Shown here in pieces: positions 25,248 through 37,298 of a stretch of 64,000 nt of DNA. The notes beneath the pieces were generated by a model. It was not told the DNA's origin. It worked only from the letters and a program-made list of their open reading frames with translations, and searched no databases. Positions within the stretch are counted from its first letter, which is position 1; every line of letters starts with the position of its first letter. The DNA is from Sphingomonas arvum. Lineage in GTDB: Bacteria; Pseudomonadota; Alphaproteobacteria; Sphingomonadales; Sphingomonadaceae. The stretch is from positions 558,001-622,000 of the forward strand of contig NZ_JAPDOB010000001.1 of the NCBI RefSeq assembly GCF_026013565.1, written 5' to 3'. The translations under genes were made by a program, and so were the position numbers.

Positions 25248-27674
25248 CTAGTCAACGGTACACAGCGGCACGTAGCGCTCGGACTTACCGCTCACGGGAT
25301 CGACCGACACCAACAGCACCCATTCATTGTCAAACAACCTTTGCAGCACAGGGTTGCGGTCGATCACCGTCTCGATTCGGTCGATCGGGGCATGGACGAT
25401 GGTCAGCAGGCGTTGCGGCACATGGAACGGCAAGCCGGCGTCGTGGAACAGCGATTGCCGCGGCAGCCCGACCCGCAGGTCCCCGCCGTTGCCTTGCACC
25501 ACACCGATTCCCCCGAGCACGTTGTGCACGATCTTGTCGCCAGCGCCGAAGCGGTCGTTGTCGACCGTAGCGAACAGATACTGGCAGTTGATCCATTGCG
25601 CGACGACCATCGGCGCGGTCAGGATCGTGGTCAGTGAGGTGCCGTCCGGATCAGTGCGCCAGTCATAGCTGTGGAGGAATGCGCGGCCATCCAGGTCGAG
25701 GTTCTTGGTCAGGCTTCTCGGGCCGACAACGAACGCCGCGTTGCCGGCGAGGCCCCATTCCGGCCGCACTTCGCCCCAATGCGCCGCACCGACGGCAAGG
25801 TCCCCGGGGGCGCATCCAAGCTTCTTGCTTCGGATATCACGGCACTTGGCACCGGCTGCTTCGAGCGAGCGCAACAACTTGGCGACGTCCTGCTGGTGAG
25901 TGGCCGGCAAGCGCTCACGGTCGAGCAGCAGCACGTCGTCGCACGTCGTGTCATGCTCCGCCGCGACAAACAGGGTGTCCACGGCGATCCTGAAACCCTC
26001 GGCAGCCAAGCCCTCACGAACCGCCGGCCTGTTCAGGATGGTCGCGAGCAGACGGGCATTCTGACCGCCGGGATGACCGCCGCAAGCACCACAATGCAGT
26101 GCTGAGAGGTAGGGGTTGTTCACCGCACGTCCGGCATGGCCCACCAGCACGAACAGACGGGAAGTGACTTCTTTCAGGCCGGTAAGAGTGAACAGCCCCT
26201 TCGCATATTCGACCTGTGCCACGACTGGCACGTCCAGGTCGATTTCAGTGGGCTCATCACCCTGGCGGTGTCTTGCTGGCGCGAAGGTGCGAAGCAACAT
26301 GGAGAGCGCAGCGGGAATCCCGCTGGCCTCGGCGGTCGTGAAGGTTGTCGCAAGACCATCCTTCAACGTGCCGAGCAGACCGCTCCAACCCTTTCGGATG
26401 GGCCGCTTGGCCGACGCCGGGATGACTTCTCGAAGCTCGTGGGCCGGCTGCAGCAGGACCGGCAGTTGCTTGCGCAGAGGACCGCCATCGTCGGGCTGCA
26501 CGGCAATGGGCAAGCCGAAGAAGCCGGCATAACCGATCGTCTCGTAATCGCCCGCTGCCTCGATCGCCCGGCGTATCGGTTCCGAGCGCACATCGATGCA
26601 GAAAGCCAGCAGCGCCTCCGCTGGCTCAGACCTGCTCGTGGCTGCGGCTTGCACGTGCAGCTGCTTGACCAGCCGGTCGCGATAGTGCCGTTCCGCCGCC
26701 CGCATGAAGATCAGGCCGAGTTGCGTTTCATCAAGCGACGCGATGTCGTTCAGGGACCGCCGTGCCTGGATGGTCAACGGTTGCTTCTCGGGAGCGAAGC
26801 CGAAGGCGCGGAGGTCTGGTGCTATGCCTCTTGCTGCGGCTCGGTTGGGCAGCTCCGCAAGCCGCGGGTCGGTTCGCACGACCGTTGTCCAAAGGGCGAG
26901 AAGGTCGGCCATGCCAGCCGGCGCGTTGCGGACTAAATCCACGGGCGCATGCTCGTTGCGCCACCGGATGTGGCCGGCCCAACCGGGCAGCCTGGCCACG
27001 AGGCGCTTCATCAGCTCGCTCTGCTTGGCGCTGGAAAGGGCAAGTGATGCGAGGTTCTGCTGCGTCGCCTCGAGCGGATCGAAACTAAGCGACGTCGGCC
27101 TGAACGGCGGTTGCTGGGCCTTGCTGGCGAGCTCGGTGAAGTCGGGGTCCCTGGCCAACAGCGGAAGAATGGCGCCGAACAAGCCGGCGCCACGATTGGG
27201 CATCAGGTTCGCAGCCTTTTCGGCAAAGAAGGCACCGCACCATTTCGCCACCAGGGCATCAGCCGCTGCATACCGCTTGTCGCTGGTGAGTTCGGACGAG
27301 GAAGACTGGCGCAGCCTGGCCATCAGGAGATCGAGGCGCGAAACGTCCGGACCGATCGGCTGTAGAGCCCTCTCGAAGCCTCCGAGGAATTCAACCGCCG
27401 CTTCCTTCAGCGCCGCTTCACTGAAGGCGCCACCCGCCATCAGGGTGCGCCAAGAGGCGGGCGGCAGAGTTGTGCGAGCATCCAAAACATCGGCTGCCTC
27501 GACAACTGCCTCGGTGAAGGGCCGACCCTCGAACCCGGCGAGCGGGTTGACGGCGATCGCGCTCTCGAGTGGCCAGAGCGGCGGCACGATCGCGCCGGCT
27601 TCCGCCACAAGTCGCGCAGTTTCATCCAGTGTCGGGCGGGTTGTGAAAGCGGAGGCGGGTGCGGGCTTGTTCAC
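25248..27674 (-). CDS. dabA: DabA-type (DUF2309) inorganic carbon transport subunit
   Basis: The 808-residue protein matches DabA, the soluble carbonic-anhydrase-like partner of a proton-coupled bicarbonate/CO2 uptake system. The zinc-site residues can be seen: Cys359 and Asp361 in FCIDVRSEP, then His513 and Cys528 in VGHAGRAVNNPYLSALHCGACGG. The His-to-Cys spacing of 15 agrees with characterised DabA. The GTG start at 27674 follows AGGAG at seven bases; the long in-frame extension to 27920 overlaps dabB and is rejected. It is 14 bases downstream of dabB, so the two form an operon. Such systems concentrate inorganic carbon in autotrophs and also in some heterotrophs. No carbon-fixation genes are in the window. 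Confidence 0.93.
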   Translation of the reverse strand: MNKPAPASAFTTRPTLDETARLVAEAGAIVPPLWPLESAIAVNPLAGFEGRPFTEAVVEAADVLDARTTLPPASWRTLMAGGAFSEAALKEAAVEFLGGFERALQPIGPDVSRLDLLMARLRQSSSSELTSDKRYAAADALVAKWCGAFFAEKAANLMPNRGAGLFGAILPLLARDPDFTELASKAQQPPFRPTSLSFDPLEATQQNLASLALSSAKQSELMKRLVARLPGWAGHIRWRNEHAPVDLVRNAPAGMADLLALWTTVVRTDPRLAELPNRAAARGIAPDLRAFGFAPEKQPLTIQARRSLNDIASLDETQLGLIFMRAAERHYRDRLVKQLHVQAAATSRSEPAEALLAFCIDVRSEPIRRAIEAAGDYETIGYAGFFGLPIAVQPDDGGPLRKQLPVLLQPAHELREVIPASAKRPIRKGWSGLLGTLKDGLATTFTTAEASGIPAALSMLLRTFAPARHRQGDEPTEIDLDVPVVAQVEYAKGLFTLTGLKEVTSRLFVLVGHAGRAVNNPYLSALHCGACGGHPGGQNARLLATILNRPAVREGLAAEGFRIAVDTLFVAAEHDTTCDDVLLLDRERLPATHQQDVAKLLRSLEAAGAKCRDIRSKKLGCAPGDLAVGAAHWGEVRPEWGLAGNAAFVVGPRSLTKNLDLDGRAFLHSYDWRTDPDGTSLTTILTAPMVVAQWINCQYLFATVDNDRFGAGDKIVHNVLGGIGVVQGNGGDLRVGLPRQSLFHDAGLPFHVPQRLLTIVHAPIDRIETVIDRNPVLQRLFDNEWVLLVSVDPVSGKSERYVPLCTVD

Positions 27675-27688
27675 CGTGATTCTCCTGA

Positions 27689-29023
27689 TCAGCGGGCGTG
27701 TAAGGCGCCGGAGTTGACGAGACGGACGTAGGCCGTTGGGGGCAGGCCGCGGGTGGCCATCAGGCGCTGCCCAACCCAGCCAGCAAGAAGCACTGCCAGC
27801 ACGCCGAACTGCATGGCACTGCCGAATGCGGCATGCTCGGTCGGCAGCAGGCGACCCATGGCGTGCGCGCCGGCCAGTCCGAGCGACAGCAGCGCTGCGG
27901 CGGACACCAGGTAGGGCCAAGTCCGCCAGCTGCGCACGAGGCTGAGCGTCGAGAGCGCGGTGGCTAGTGCGAGCAGTTGCGGTATCAGTGCGGGGTTGCT
28001 CGTGCCCTGAGCAGCCATCGCGACCGCAACTGCGAGGGTCGTGAGCGCGATGACCGCGGCCTGGGTGGGACGGCGGACAGCCGCTTGTCGCGGGTCGGTC
28101 ATGCCGATGGTGGCGCCTGAACCCAGGAACAGGCTCGCCTTGAACAAGCCGTGGGCAACGAGGTGCCAGAGGGCCGCGCCGTAAGCACCAAGGCCGCAGG
28201 TCATGAGCATGAATCCCATCTGCGACACGGTTGAACCCGCCAACGCTCCCTTGACGTCCGGTCGGACCAGCATGACGGCGCCGCCGTAGAGGGCTGACAC
28301 GGTTCCAAGCACAATAAGTCCGAACTGGACCGCGGGCACGAGGTCGAGCAGCCCGGCGAAGCGGATGAGCAGAAATCCGCCGCCATTGACGAAACCCCCG
28401 TGCATCAAGGCCGACACGGGTGTGGGCGCCGACATGGACCCCAGCAGCCAGCGGTGGAAAGGTAGCAGCGCGCAGCGCACAGCAACGGCGACGACGAGCA
28501 AGGCGCCTACGACATAGGTCAGCAAGGCCGGCATGTCGGCGGCTGCCGCGACGACCGACGCTATCCGCAGATGCCCCGTCCCAAGCGCCAGGATCGCACC
28601 GGCGACAAGCAGAGCCGCGTCACCGACGATGAACGAACGTCGGCAGCGCTGGGCAGCAAGCTGTGCCTCCTTACAATTGGACAGGTGCCCCACCAGACGG
28701 ACCAGCAGCTGGCCGCTGGCAATCCAGGCGACCCCAAGCGTGATGAGGTCGGTGGGGAAGGCCAGCAAGACGGTCAGCAGGCCGAACCCGGCAACCTCAA
28801 GCGCGAACAAGCCTCTCCTTGGGTCCGCGCGCATGTAACGTTCGGAGAAGGCGAGCACGACCGTGGTGATGAAAAGGGTGAGCGTGGCGAGGACCAGGCC
28901 GACCGGATCAAAGCCGCCGAAGCCGAGCGCCGCGCCACACAAGAGAACGGCCCCGACTCCTAACGTCAGCATTGCACCCCGCGTCATGGAAGGGGGCAGG
29001 TCGTGCATGGCAACGGTCGTCAT
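27689..29023 (-). CDS. dabB: DabB-type (proton-conducting NuoL-like) membrane subunit
   Basis: The 444-residue membrane protein belongs to the proton-conducting NADH dehydrogenase subunit family. It has many helices and the conserved region PFHRWLLGSMSAPTPVSALMHGG with key His and Lys neighbours, then HLVAHGLFKASLFLGSG. It is shorter than NuoL and lies directly before dabA, which identifies it as DabB, the ion channel that drives DabA. GAAGGAG lies five bases before the ATG at 29023. A much longer frame to 29380 covers the divergent LysR gene and is rejected. Confidence 0.92.
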   Translation of the reverse strand: MTTVAMHDLPPSMTRGAMLTLGVGAVLLCGAALGFGGFDPVGLVLATLTLFITTVVLAFSERYMRADPRRGLFALEVAGFGLLTVLLAFPTDLITLGVAWIASGQLLVRLVGHLSNCKEAQLAAQRCRRSFIVGDAALLVAGAILALGTGHLRIASVVAAAADMPALLTYVVGALLVVAVAVRCALLPFHRWLLGSMSAPTPVSALMHGGFVNGGGFLLIRFAGLLDLVPAVQFGLIVLGTVSALYGGAVMLVRPDVKGALAGSTVSQMGFMLMTCGLGAYGAALWHLVAHGLFKASLFLGSGATIGMTDPRQAAVRRPTQAAVIALTTLAVAVAMAAQGTSNPALIPQLLALATALSTLSLVRSWRTWPYLVSAAALLSLGLAGAHAMGRLLPTEHAAFGSAMQFGVLAVLLAGWVGQRLMATRGLPPTAYVRLVNSGALHAR

Positions 29024-29120
29024 CGCGGCTCCTTCGAACACCACGGCAACTCTGCTGCTGCAGCTCCCATTGAGCAAACGAGTTGTTGAAATGGCAACCA
29101 TTGATGGCGTAAATGGATTG

Positions 29121-29975
29121 ATGAACCGCAACCTGGACTTGGACCTGCTGCGCTGCTTCTCGGTGATTGCAGCCGAGGGTAGTTTTACCAAGGCCGGCGA
29201 GCGGCTGGGCCGAACGCAGTCGACCATCAGCCTCCAGGTGAAGCGCCTGGAGGAGCAGCTTGGCCTGAGCCTGTTCGACCGCACGTCGAGGTCATTGGCC
29301 CTTACTCCGGACGGAGACCGCTTGCTGGGTCCGGCTCGCGAACTGCTCCGCCTACACGACGTGACGCTGGCGAAAATCACCGAGCCAGATTTCTCCGGCG
29401 TCGTTCGCCTCGGTGTGCCCGAGGACTTCGCGACAGCGCACTTGCCGCAGGTCCTCGCTGCTTTTGCCGAGGCTCACCCGTTGGTTGACCTGGAGGTCAC
29501 CTGCGACCTGACGCTCAACCTGCTGGAGCGATTTCGCGCGGGTGACTTCGACCTTGTGCTGGTCAAGCGGGAGCCCAAAGGTAGCGGCGGCGGCGCGCGG
29601 GTGTGGCGTGAAGCGCTGCTATGGGTTGCCCGACCGTCATTTCCGATCCGGGAGATCGATCCGCTGCCGCTGGTGGTCTCGCCTACTCCCTGCGTCTACC
29701 GCAAGCGCGCGTGCGATGCGCTGAACGCCATTGGGCGCCGCTGGCGCGTAGCCTACACTTCAACAAGCTTGGCGGGTGCTCAATCAGCAGTCAGAGCTGG
29801 TTTAGGAATAACCGTTCTTCCGCAGAACATGATCCCGGCAGGGCTCGAGCCAGTGTCGCCCGCGGCAATGCTTCCTGCGCTGCACGACACGGAGGTCGCA
29901 TTGCTCGTGGCGCATGCACCGGCAGAACCGGCGCGGCGCTTAGCTCAGCATATTCGAGACGCGCTCAGCCACTGA
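29121..29975 (+). CDS. LysR-family regulator, probable DAB operon regulator
   Basis: The 284-residue protein starts with a LysR helix-turn-helix domain (LRCFSVIAAEGSFTKAGERLG, RTQSTISLQVKRLEEQLGLSLFDR) and continues with a periplasmic-binding-like effector domain. It is divergent from dabB, with only 97 bases between start codons, the standard arrangement of a LysR gene with its target. The likely role is control of inorganic-carbon uptake. The ATG at 29121 has GGA just upstream; ATG 29091 would add ten residues. Confidence 0.88.
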   Translation: MNRNLDLDLLRCFSVIAAEGSFTKAGERLGRTQSTISLQVKRLEEQLGLSLFDRTSRSLALTPDGDRLLGPARELLRLHDVTLAKITEPDFSGVVRLGVPEDFATAHLPQVLAAFAEAHPLVDLEVTCDLTLNLLERFRAGDFDLVLVKREPKGSGGGARVWREALLWVARPSFPIREIDPLPLVVSPTPCVYRKRACDALNAIGRRWRVAYTSTSLAGAQSAVRAGLGITVLPQNMIPAGLEPVSPAAMLPALHDTEVALLVAHAPAEPARRLAQHIRDALSH

Positions 29976-30045
29976 AGCGCCTCTTCTGGAAACCGGATGG
30001 AAGGTGCCCGGATTAAGACGGTACACTGCGGCGGATCTGAGTAAG

Positions 30046-30122
30046 TGGCGCGCCCGGCAGGATTCGAACCTGCGACCACAAGCTTAGAAGGCTCGTGCTC
30101 TATCCAACTGAGCTACGGGCGC
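30046..30122 (-). tRNA. tRNA-Arg (anticodon TCT)
   Basis: The 77-base sequence folds as a tRNA with acceptor GCGCCCG/CGGGCGC, the D-arm TAGCTCAGTTGGATAGAGC, an anticodon loop CTTCTAA (TCT, reads AGA), the T-arm GGTTCGAATCC and an encoded CCA end. Confidence 0.95.
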
Positions 30123-30219
30123 CCGCGGACCGATCTAATCGCTTGCCAAGCCAAGCGAAAGTCATTCATCTTCCGTTCAACGCCGGAGCTGCCATCTGGC
30201 GTTTCAGGGGAGAGTGACC

Positions 30220-30429
30220 GTGCGTTGGACATTGCTGCGGCTAGCGCTGGCATCGGGTCTTGTTGTCGTGCCGAACGTTGCTTCCGCCACGACCATCGTC
30301 GTTATGACGGATCCGATGAGCCTGGAAAGGCGCACCGTGGTGCTGGACACGCCTGGTCCCGACCGGCTGTTCGTATGCGCTGCGCCGCCAGCCGTCAGTG
30401 GCTGCCGCGAACTGCCGATTAAGCGCTAG
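30220..30429 (+). CDS. Small exported protein of unknown function
   Basis: The 69-residue protein begins with a signal peptide ([17 protein letters not shown], cleavage near VASA). The mature part of about 46 residues holds two cysteines (FVCAAP and SGCREL) that could form a disulfide. AGGGGAGA precedes a GTG at 30220 with good spacing; GTG 30214 is too close to it. Its stop overlaps the stop of purQ on the other strand. Family unknown. Confidence 0.6.
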   Translation: MRWTLLRLALASGLVVVPNVASATTIVVMTDPMSLERRTVVLDTPGPDRLFVCAAPPAVSGCRELPIKR

Positions 30430-31094
30430 GCGCCGACTCGCTCGAACAATCCTTCGAACAAGCGCCGGCCATCGGTGTTGCCGTGGGCCGGCTCCAGCGC
30501 ACGTTCGGGGTGGGGCATCATGCCGAGCACGTTGCCGTTCGCATTGACGATGCCGGCGATGTTGCGGGCTGAGCCGTTGCAACCTTCGGCGTAGCGGAAG
30601 GCGACTCGGCCATCGCCTTCCAGACGGTCGAGCGTGTCGGCGTCGGCTTGGTAATTGCCGTCATGGTGGGCGATCGGCACCGTGATCCGCTCACCCGCTT
30701 CGTAGCGACTGGTGAACAGCGACTGGCTGTTCTCCACTACCAGTCCGACGGGACGGCAGATGTAGGCGAGTTCCGCATTGCGCATCAGCGCGCCCGGCAA
30801 CAGGCCGGCCTCCGTCAGGATTTGAAAGCCGTTGCAAATGCCGATCACAGGGACGCCGCGCGCCGCCGCATCGGCAACCGCCCGCATCACCGGCGAGCGC
30901 GCGGCCATGGCGCCCGACCGAAGATAGTCGCCATAGGAGAAACCGCCGGGTACCCCGATCACGTCCAGTCCGTCCGGCAATTCCGTTTCCGCGTGCCAGA
31001 CCAGCGCCGGCTTCGTGCCGCCAACCTGTTCAAAGGCGACGGCCAGGTCACGGTCGCAGTTGGAGCCGGGAAAGACAACCACCGCGCTCCTCAT
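30426..31094 (-). CDS. purQ: Phosphoribosylformylglycinamidine synthase glutaminase subunit PurQ
   Basis: The 222-residue protein is the glutamine-hydrolysing subunit of FGAM synthase, which acts at step four of purine synthesis with PurL and PurS. It has the class I amidotransferase signatures: [10 protein letters not shown], the nucleophile cysteine in [14 protein letters not shown], and the His-Glu pair in MMPHPERAL. The start at 31094 gives [12 protein letters not shown]. It follows purS by four bases. The purL gene is not in the window. Confidence 0.97.
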   Translation of the reverse strand: MRSAVVVFPGSNCDRDLAVAFEQVGGTKPALVWHAETELPDGLDVIGVPGGFSYGDYLRSGAMAARSPVMRAVADAAARGVPVIGICNGFQILTEAGLLPGALMRNAELAYICRPVGLVVENSQSLFTSRYEAGERITVPIAHHDGNYQADADTLDRLEGDGRVAFRYAEGCNGSARNIAGIVNANGNVLGMMPHPERALEPAHGNTDGRRLFEGLFERVGA

Positions 31095-31098
31095 GATC

Positions 31099-31332
31099 TC
31101 AGCCCACCTGCTCGATGCGAAAATTCTCAATCACAGTGTTGGCCAGCAGCTTGCGGCACATGTCCTCGATCACCGCCTGCGGGGTTCCCTCGGCGAGGTC
31201 CAACTCGATGAGCTTGCCCGCGCGCACGTCGTTCACGCCAGCAAAGCCGAGGCCTTCCAAGGCATGGTGAATCGCTTTGCCCTGGGGATCGAGGACGCCG
31301 GACTTCAGGGTGACGAACACACGCGCTTTCAC
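31099..31332 (-). CDS. purS: Phosphoribosylformylglycinamidine synthase subunit PurS
   Basis: The 77-residue protein is the small FGAM synthase subunit that links PurQ to Pur[22 protein letters not shown] is the typical start, and the central [11 protein letters not shown] strand is conserved. The length is normal for PurS. purQ starts four bases after its stop. Confidence 0.97.
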   Translation of the reverse strand: MKARVFVTLKSGVLDPQGKAIHHALEGLGFAGVNDVRAGKLIELDLAEGTPQAVIEDMCRKLLANTVIENFRIEQVG

Positions 31333-31454
31333 TTCGAGTCCTCGCCGCGGCTGTTGGGTTCGGCCGGGCTATGGCGCGGCCCCGGGACGGTGGCAAGTTT
31401 TACCAGCTGTTCACCAATGCCGGCGCAGGAGGAGCGCAAAAGCGGAGGGTGGAC

Positions 31455-31604
31455 GTGAGCTTCATCGCCTTGGCGTTCTTCGCCACGATCGTGTTCCTGG
31501 GCAAGAACTACGGCGCATGGGAGGGCGCCAGCGGCAACGTGCAGATGACGCTGGTGATCTGTTTCCTGCTCGGTGCCGTGTGCGGCTACAAGGCGCGCGG
31601 CTGA
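31455..31604 (+). CDS. 49-residue predicted membrane protein
   Basis: The peptide (MSFIALAFFATIVFLGKNYG at the start) has two hydrophobic segments separated by a short polar loop and ends GYKARG. GGAGG lies six bases before a GTG at 31455; an upstream GTG at 31449 is too close to that site. It lies 58 bases before the Pycsar-effector-like gene on the same strand. Function unknown. Confidence 0.6.
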   Translation: MSFIALAFFATIVFLGKNYGAWEGASGNVQMTLVICFLLGAVCGYKARG

Positions 31605-31662
31605 GCTCCCGTCCGCGGTAACCATTGACGGACCGCTTGCCCGCAGGGCAGCATCCCGCCCG

Positions 31663-32213
31663 ATGAGCGAGGCGGAGTTCAATCCCGAGCTGAAGCCGGG
31701 CGATCCGGGCTATGTTTTTCCAAAGGAGGTGCACAACCTTCTGGTCGCGGCCGATGTCGGGCACATGGCCCTAAGTGAGATGGCGGACAATAAGTCATCC
31801 ATGCTGATGGGCGCGAGCTTTGTCGTGTTCAGCCTGTCGATTGGCACCATCTCCGAAGGTAAGGCGAGCCTGCCCTTGCTGCTGCTTACCCTGTTCTCCT
31901 TCATGGCGACGCTGCTGGGCATCCTGACCGTGAGGCCGGGCCGCGCGCGCAAGTGGAAGGTGACGCCCGAGACGGCCAACCTGCTATATTTCGGCTCCTT
32001 CACCAACATCAGCCGCGCCGATTACGTCGAGCAGATGATCAAGGTGCTGTCGTCAGAGGAGGCAACCTATCGCCATCTCGCCGGCAGCATCTACGACCAT
32101 GGCTGCGTGTTGAAGCGCGAAAAATACCGCTGGCTGTACTGGAGCTACACCTTCTTCCTCACCGGCCTAGTCGTCACCGGGCTGGCGGTGGTGTGGGAGC
32201 TCGCGCTCCGGCG

Positions 32214-32217
<4 letters not shown>
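31663..32217 (+). CDS. Pycsar-effector-like (PycTM, DUF5706-type) membrane protein
   Basis: The 184-residue protein resembles the membrane effector module of Pycsar anti-phage systems. It has the conserved MADNKSSMLMGASFVVFSLS helix, a second helix (SLPLLLLTLFSFMATLLGIL), the NLLYFGSFTNISRADYVEQM region, and a last helix after REKYRWLYWSY. In Pycsar, such proteins open the membrane when a cyclic pyrimidine nucleotide appears. No cyclase gene is next to it, so this is a stand-alone member that may have another role. The ATG at 31663 gives MSEAEFNPEL. Its stop overlaps the stop of the epimerase gene. Confidence 0.75.
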
Positions 32218-34189
<1,972 letters not shown>

Positions 34190-34200
34190 TCAAGGCCACC

Positions 34201-35040
34201 TCAGGCGAGCAGGCGGTAGAGAGCGACGCCACTGGTAAGCGTGAGGAGCGCGCCGACGAACGTCAGCAACTTGTCGGGATGGACCCGCTTGGCGATCAAT
34301 GCTCCGAACGGGGCCGCGATGATGCCGCCGACCAGAAGTCCGGAGACCGCCTTCAGCAGCAGTTCGGAATGCTCCTTGTCACCCGTCAGGGTGAGAGTCG
34401 CGAAGAACGTCGCGGAGATCGTGATGGTCAGGAAGAACTCGGCGGTGTTGACGGTTCCGATCGTCTTGCGCGGGTTGCTGCCCTGGACGAGCAGGTTGCT
34501 GGTGACGATGGCGCCCCACCCACCACCGCCGGCCGCGTCAAGGAAGCCCCCGACGATGCCGAGCGGTTCGACAACCTTCGGCTTGCGCTCGTTGTGGCGG
34601 TGCATGACGCCGCGATAGAATAGGTAAAGACCGAGCGCCGTGAGGTAGGTGAGCACGAAAGGCCGCGCGACATCGGCCTTGATCTGGGTCAGGACATAGG
34701 CGCCCAGCACGCCGCCGATCACGCCCGGAAACACGATCCGGATGAACAATACCCAGTCCACATTTCGATGGGCGACATGGCTGATGGCGCTGACGCCCGT
34801 GGTGAAGCTTTCCACCGTATGCACGCCGGCCGACGCCGCCGCCGGCGGAACGCCCATGGCGATCAGCAGGGTGCTCGAGATCTGCCCGAACGCCATGCCG
34901 AGGGCGCCGTCGACGATCTGCGCCGCGAAGCCGATGAGAATGAAGGGAATGAGGACCGACGGGTCAGTCAGGAACGCCGGAATGGCGAGGCCTTTCGAAG
35001 TTGCGCCAGGTGCTGTGGCTTCACGCAAGCGGTCCGGCAA
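34201..35040 (-). CDS. TauE/SafE-family sulfite exporter-like permease
   Basis: The 279-residue membrane protein has the family's first-helix motif (FAAQIVDGALGMAFGQISS) and a second one in the C-terminal half (GGFLDAAGGGGWGAI). Members move sulfite, sulfoacetate or other anions. No ATG is available before the first helix, and a TTG at 35040, five codons after an in-frame stop, is the most likely start. There is no obvious ribosome binding site, so the first residues are uncertain. It lies 38 bases upstream of obgE. Confidence 0.88.
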   Translation of the reverse strand: MPDRLREATAPGATSKGLAIPAFLTDPSVLIPFILIGFAAQIVDGALGMAFGQISSTLLIAMGVPPAAASAGVHTVESFTTGVSAISHVAHRNVDWVLFIRIVFPGVIGGVLGAYVLTQIKADVARPFVLTYLTALGLYLFYRGVMHRHNERKPKVVEPLGIVGGFLDAAGGGGWGAIVTSNLLVQGSNPRKTIGTVNTAEFFLTITISATFFATLTLTGDKEHSELLLKAVSGLLVGGIIAAPFGALIAKRVHPDKLLTFVGALLTLTSGVALYRLLA

Positions 35041-35139
35041 GCTGTTTGCTGGCGATTAACCGCGCCGGTTGCGCGGCCGGGCGAAAGGAAGAGGGCGCGA
35101 AATGCCTTTCGCGCCCTCCCTTGTTTCGCGATCCCGTCG

Positions 35140-36087
<948 letters not shown>

Positions 36088-36270
36088 CCTTGTCTCCTCC
36101 CTCTGTTAACCCCCCGGCAGGGTGCCGCCGAGTTGGACGCAGCGTAGCGCGACTCGGGCGCTTGTCACTGTTGCGAAGCCTTCTGCGCCCCCGGGTGCTG
36201 GCATTCCGCGCACGCGGTCATTAGATTGTGGCGGAAAGGTCACGCCCACGCGCTGGGAGGCGCAGCTTAC

Positions 36271-36957
36271 TTGGCTCTCGCATTGCTCGATTACCTGGAC
36301 TCGGTGAAGGAGCGTGATCCCGCGGCGCGGAGCCGCTGGGACGTGCTGCTCTATCCGGGCGTATGGGCGCTGGGGCTGCACCGGGTGGCGCACTGGCTGT
36401 GGGTGGGAAAGCTATATTTCCTGGCACGGCTGGTGAACCATTTCTCCCGATTCATGACTGCGATCGACATCCACCCCGGCGCGACCATCGGCCGCAACTT
36501 CTTCATCGATCATGGCTTCACGGTGATCGGCGAAACCGCGAACATCGGCGACAACGTCACCATCTACCAGAACGTGACGTTGGGCGGGACCAATCCGTCG
36601 ACCGGCGTGGGCGGCAAGCGCCACCCGACCTTGCGCGACAATGTGGTGATCGGCTCGGGCGCGCAGGTGCTTGGGCCAATCGAAGTCGGGGAGGGCGGCA
36701 AGATCGGCGCCAATGCGGTGGTAACGAAGGACGTGCTGCCCAATACCACCGTCGTCGGTATTCCGGCGCGCCCGGTACCGGTGGATCTCGTCCACTACAG
36801 TCCAGGCTTCGTTCCCTACGGCACGCCGTGCGGCGAGGACCTCGATCCCGTGCGGGCGCGACTGGCGGAGATGGAGGAGGAGCTTGCCGCCCTCCGCCGC
36901 GAGCTGCAGGCCCTCAAGGCTCGGGAGGCTGACCTGCCGGAGGTGAAAGCTTCGTGA
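36271..36957 (+). CDS. cysE: Serine O-acetyltransferase (CysE/EpsC type)
   Basis: The 228-residue protein makes O-acetylserine from serine and acetyl-CoA, the first step of cysteine synthesis. The left-handed beta-helix hexapeptide region shows [18 protein letters not shown], the catalytic His region [22 protein letters not shown], and [18 protein letters not shown]. The N-terminal helical domain is short, as in EpsC-type enzymes. A charged coiled-coil tail follows ([18 protein letters not shown]). I chose TTG 36271 because GGGAGG lies about ten bases before it; a TTG at 36226 is possible. The stop overlaps the GTG of the DUF2794 gene. Confidence 0.92.
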   Translation: MALALLDYLDSVKERDPAARSRWDVLLYPGVWALGLHRVAHWLWVGKLYFLARLVNHFSRFMTAIDIHPGATIGRNFFIDHGFTVIGETANIGDNVTIYQNVTLGGTNPSTGVGGKRHPTLRDNVVIGSGAQVLGPIEVGEGGKIGANAVVTKDVLPNTTVVGIPARPVPVDLVHYSPGFVPYGTPCGEDLDPVRARLAEMEEELAALRRELQALKAREADLPEVKAS

Positions 36958-37298
36958 GTGTAATCACGCCCTTTCCGGGTGCGTATCCCCGGAAGGCAAT
37001 CGCTACCTTCGATCGGTCGGAGCTGCAGCGGATCCTGGACCTATACGGGCGGATGGTCGCAGCCGGGCACTGGCGCGACTACGCCATGCAATTCTCTCCG
37101 GAAGTGGCGAGCTTTTCCGCCTTCCGCCGTACGGCCGAGCGACCAGAGATCCGCATCGAGAAACGCCCCTCGCTTCAGCAGAAGCAAGGGGCGTGGGCGT
37201 TGATGGGCGAGCATGGCCAAGTGCTCAAGCGGGGGCACGAGCTGCAACCCGTGCTGGCCCCGATCGAGCGGCGATTGATCAAGCTGGTCGAGGACTGA
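36954..37298 (+). CDS. DUF2794-family protein
   Basis: The 114-residue protein belongs to an alphaproteobacterial family of unknown function. It shows [26 protein letters not shown] and the [18 protein letters not shown] core. It has no signal or membrane helix. The GTG at 36954 overlaps the cysE stop (GTGA), so it is co-translated with serine acetyltransferase. Its 3' end overlaps the converging membrane protein gene by 20 bases. Confidence 0.88.
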   Translation: MSVITPFPGAYPRKAIATFDRSELQRILDLYGRMVAAGHWRDYAMQFSPEVASFSAFRRTAERPEIRIEKRPSLQQKQGAWALMGEHGQVLKRGHELQPVLAPIERRLIKLVED

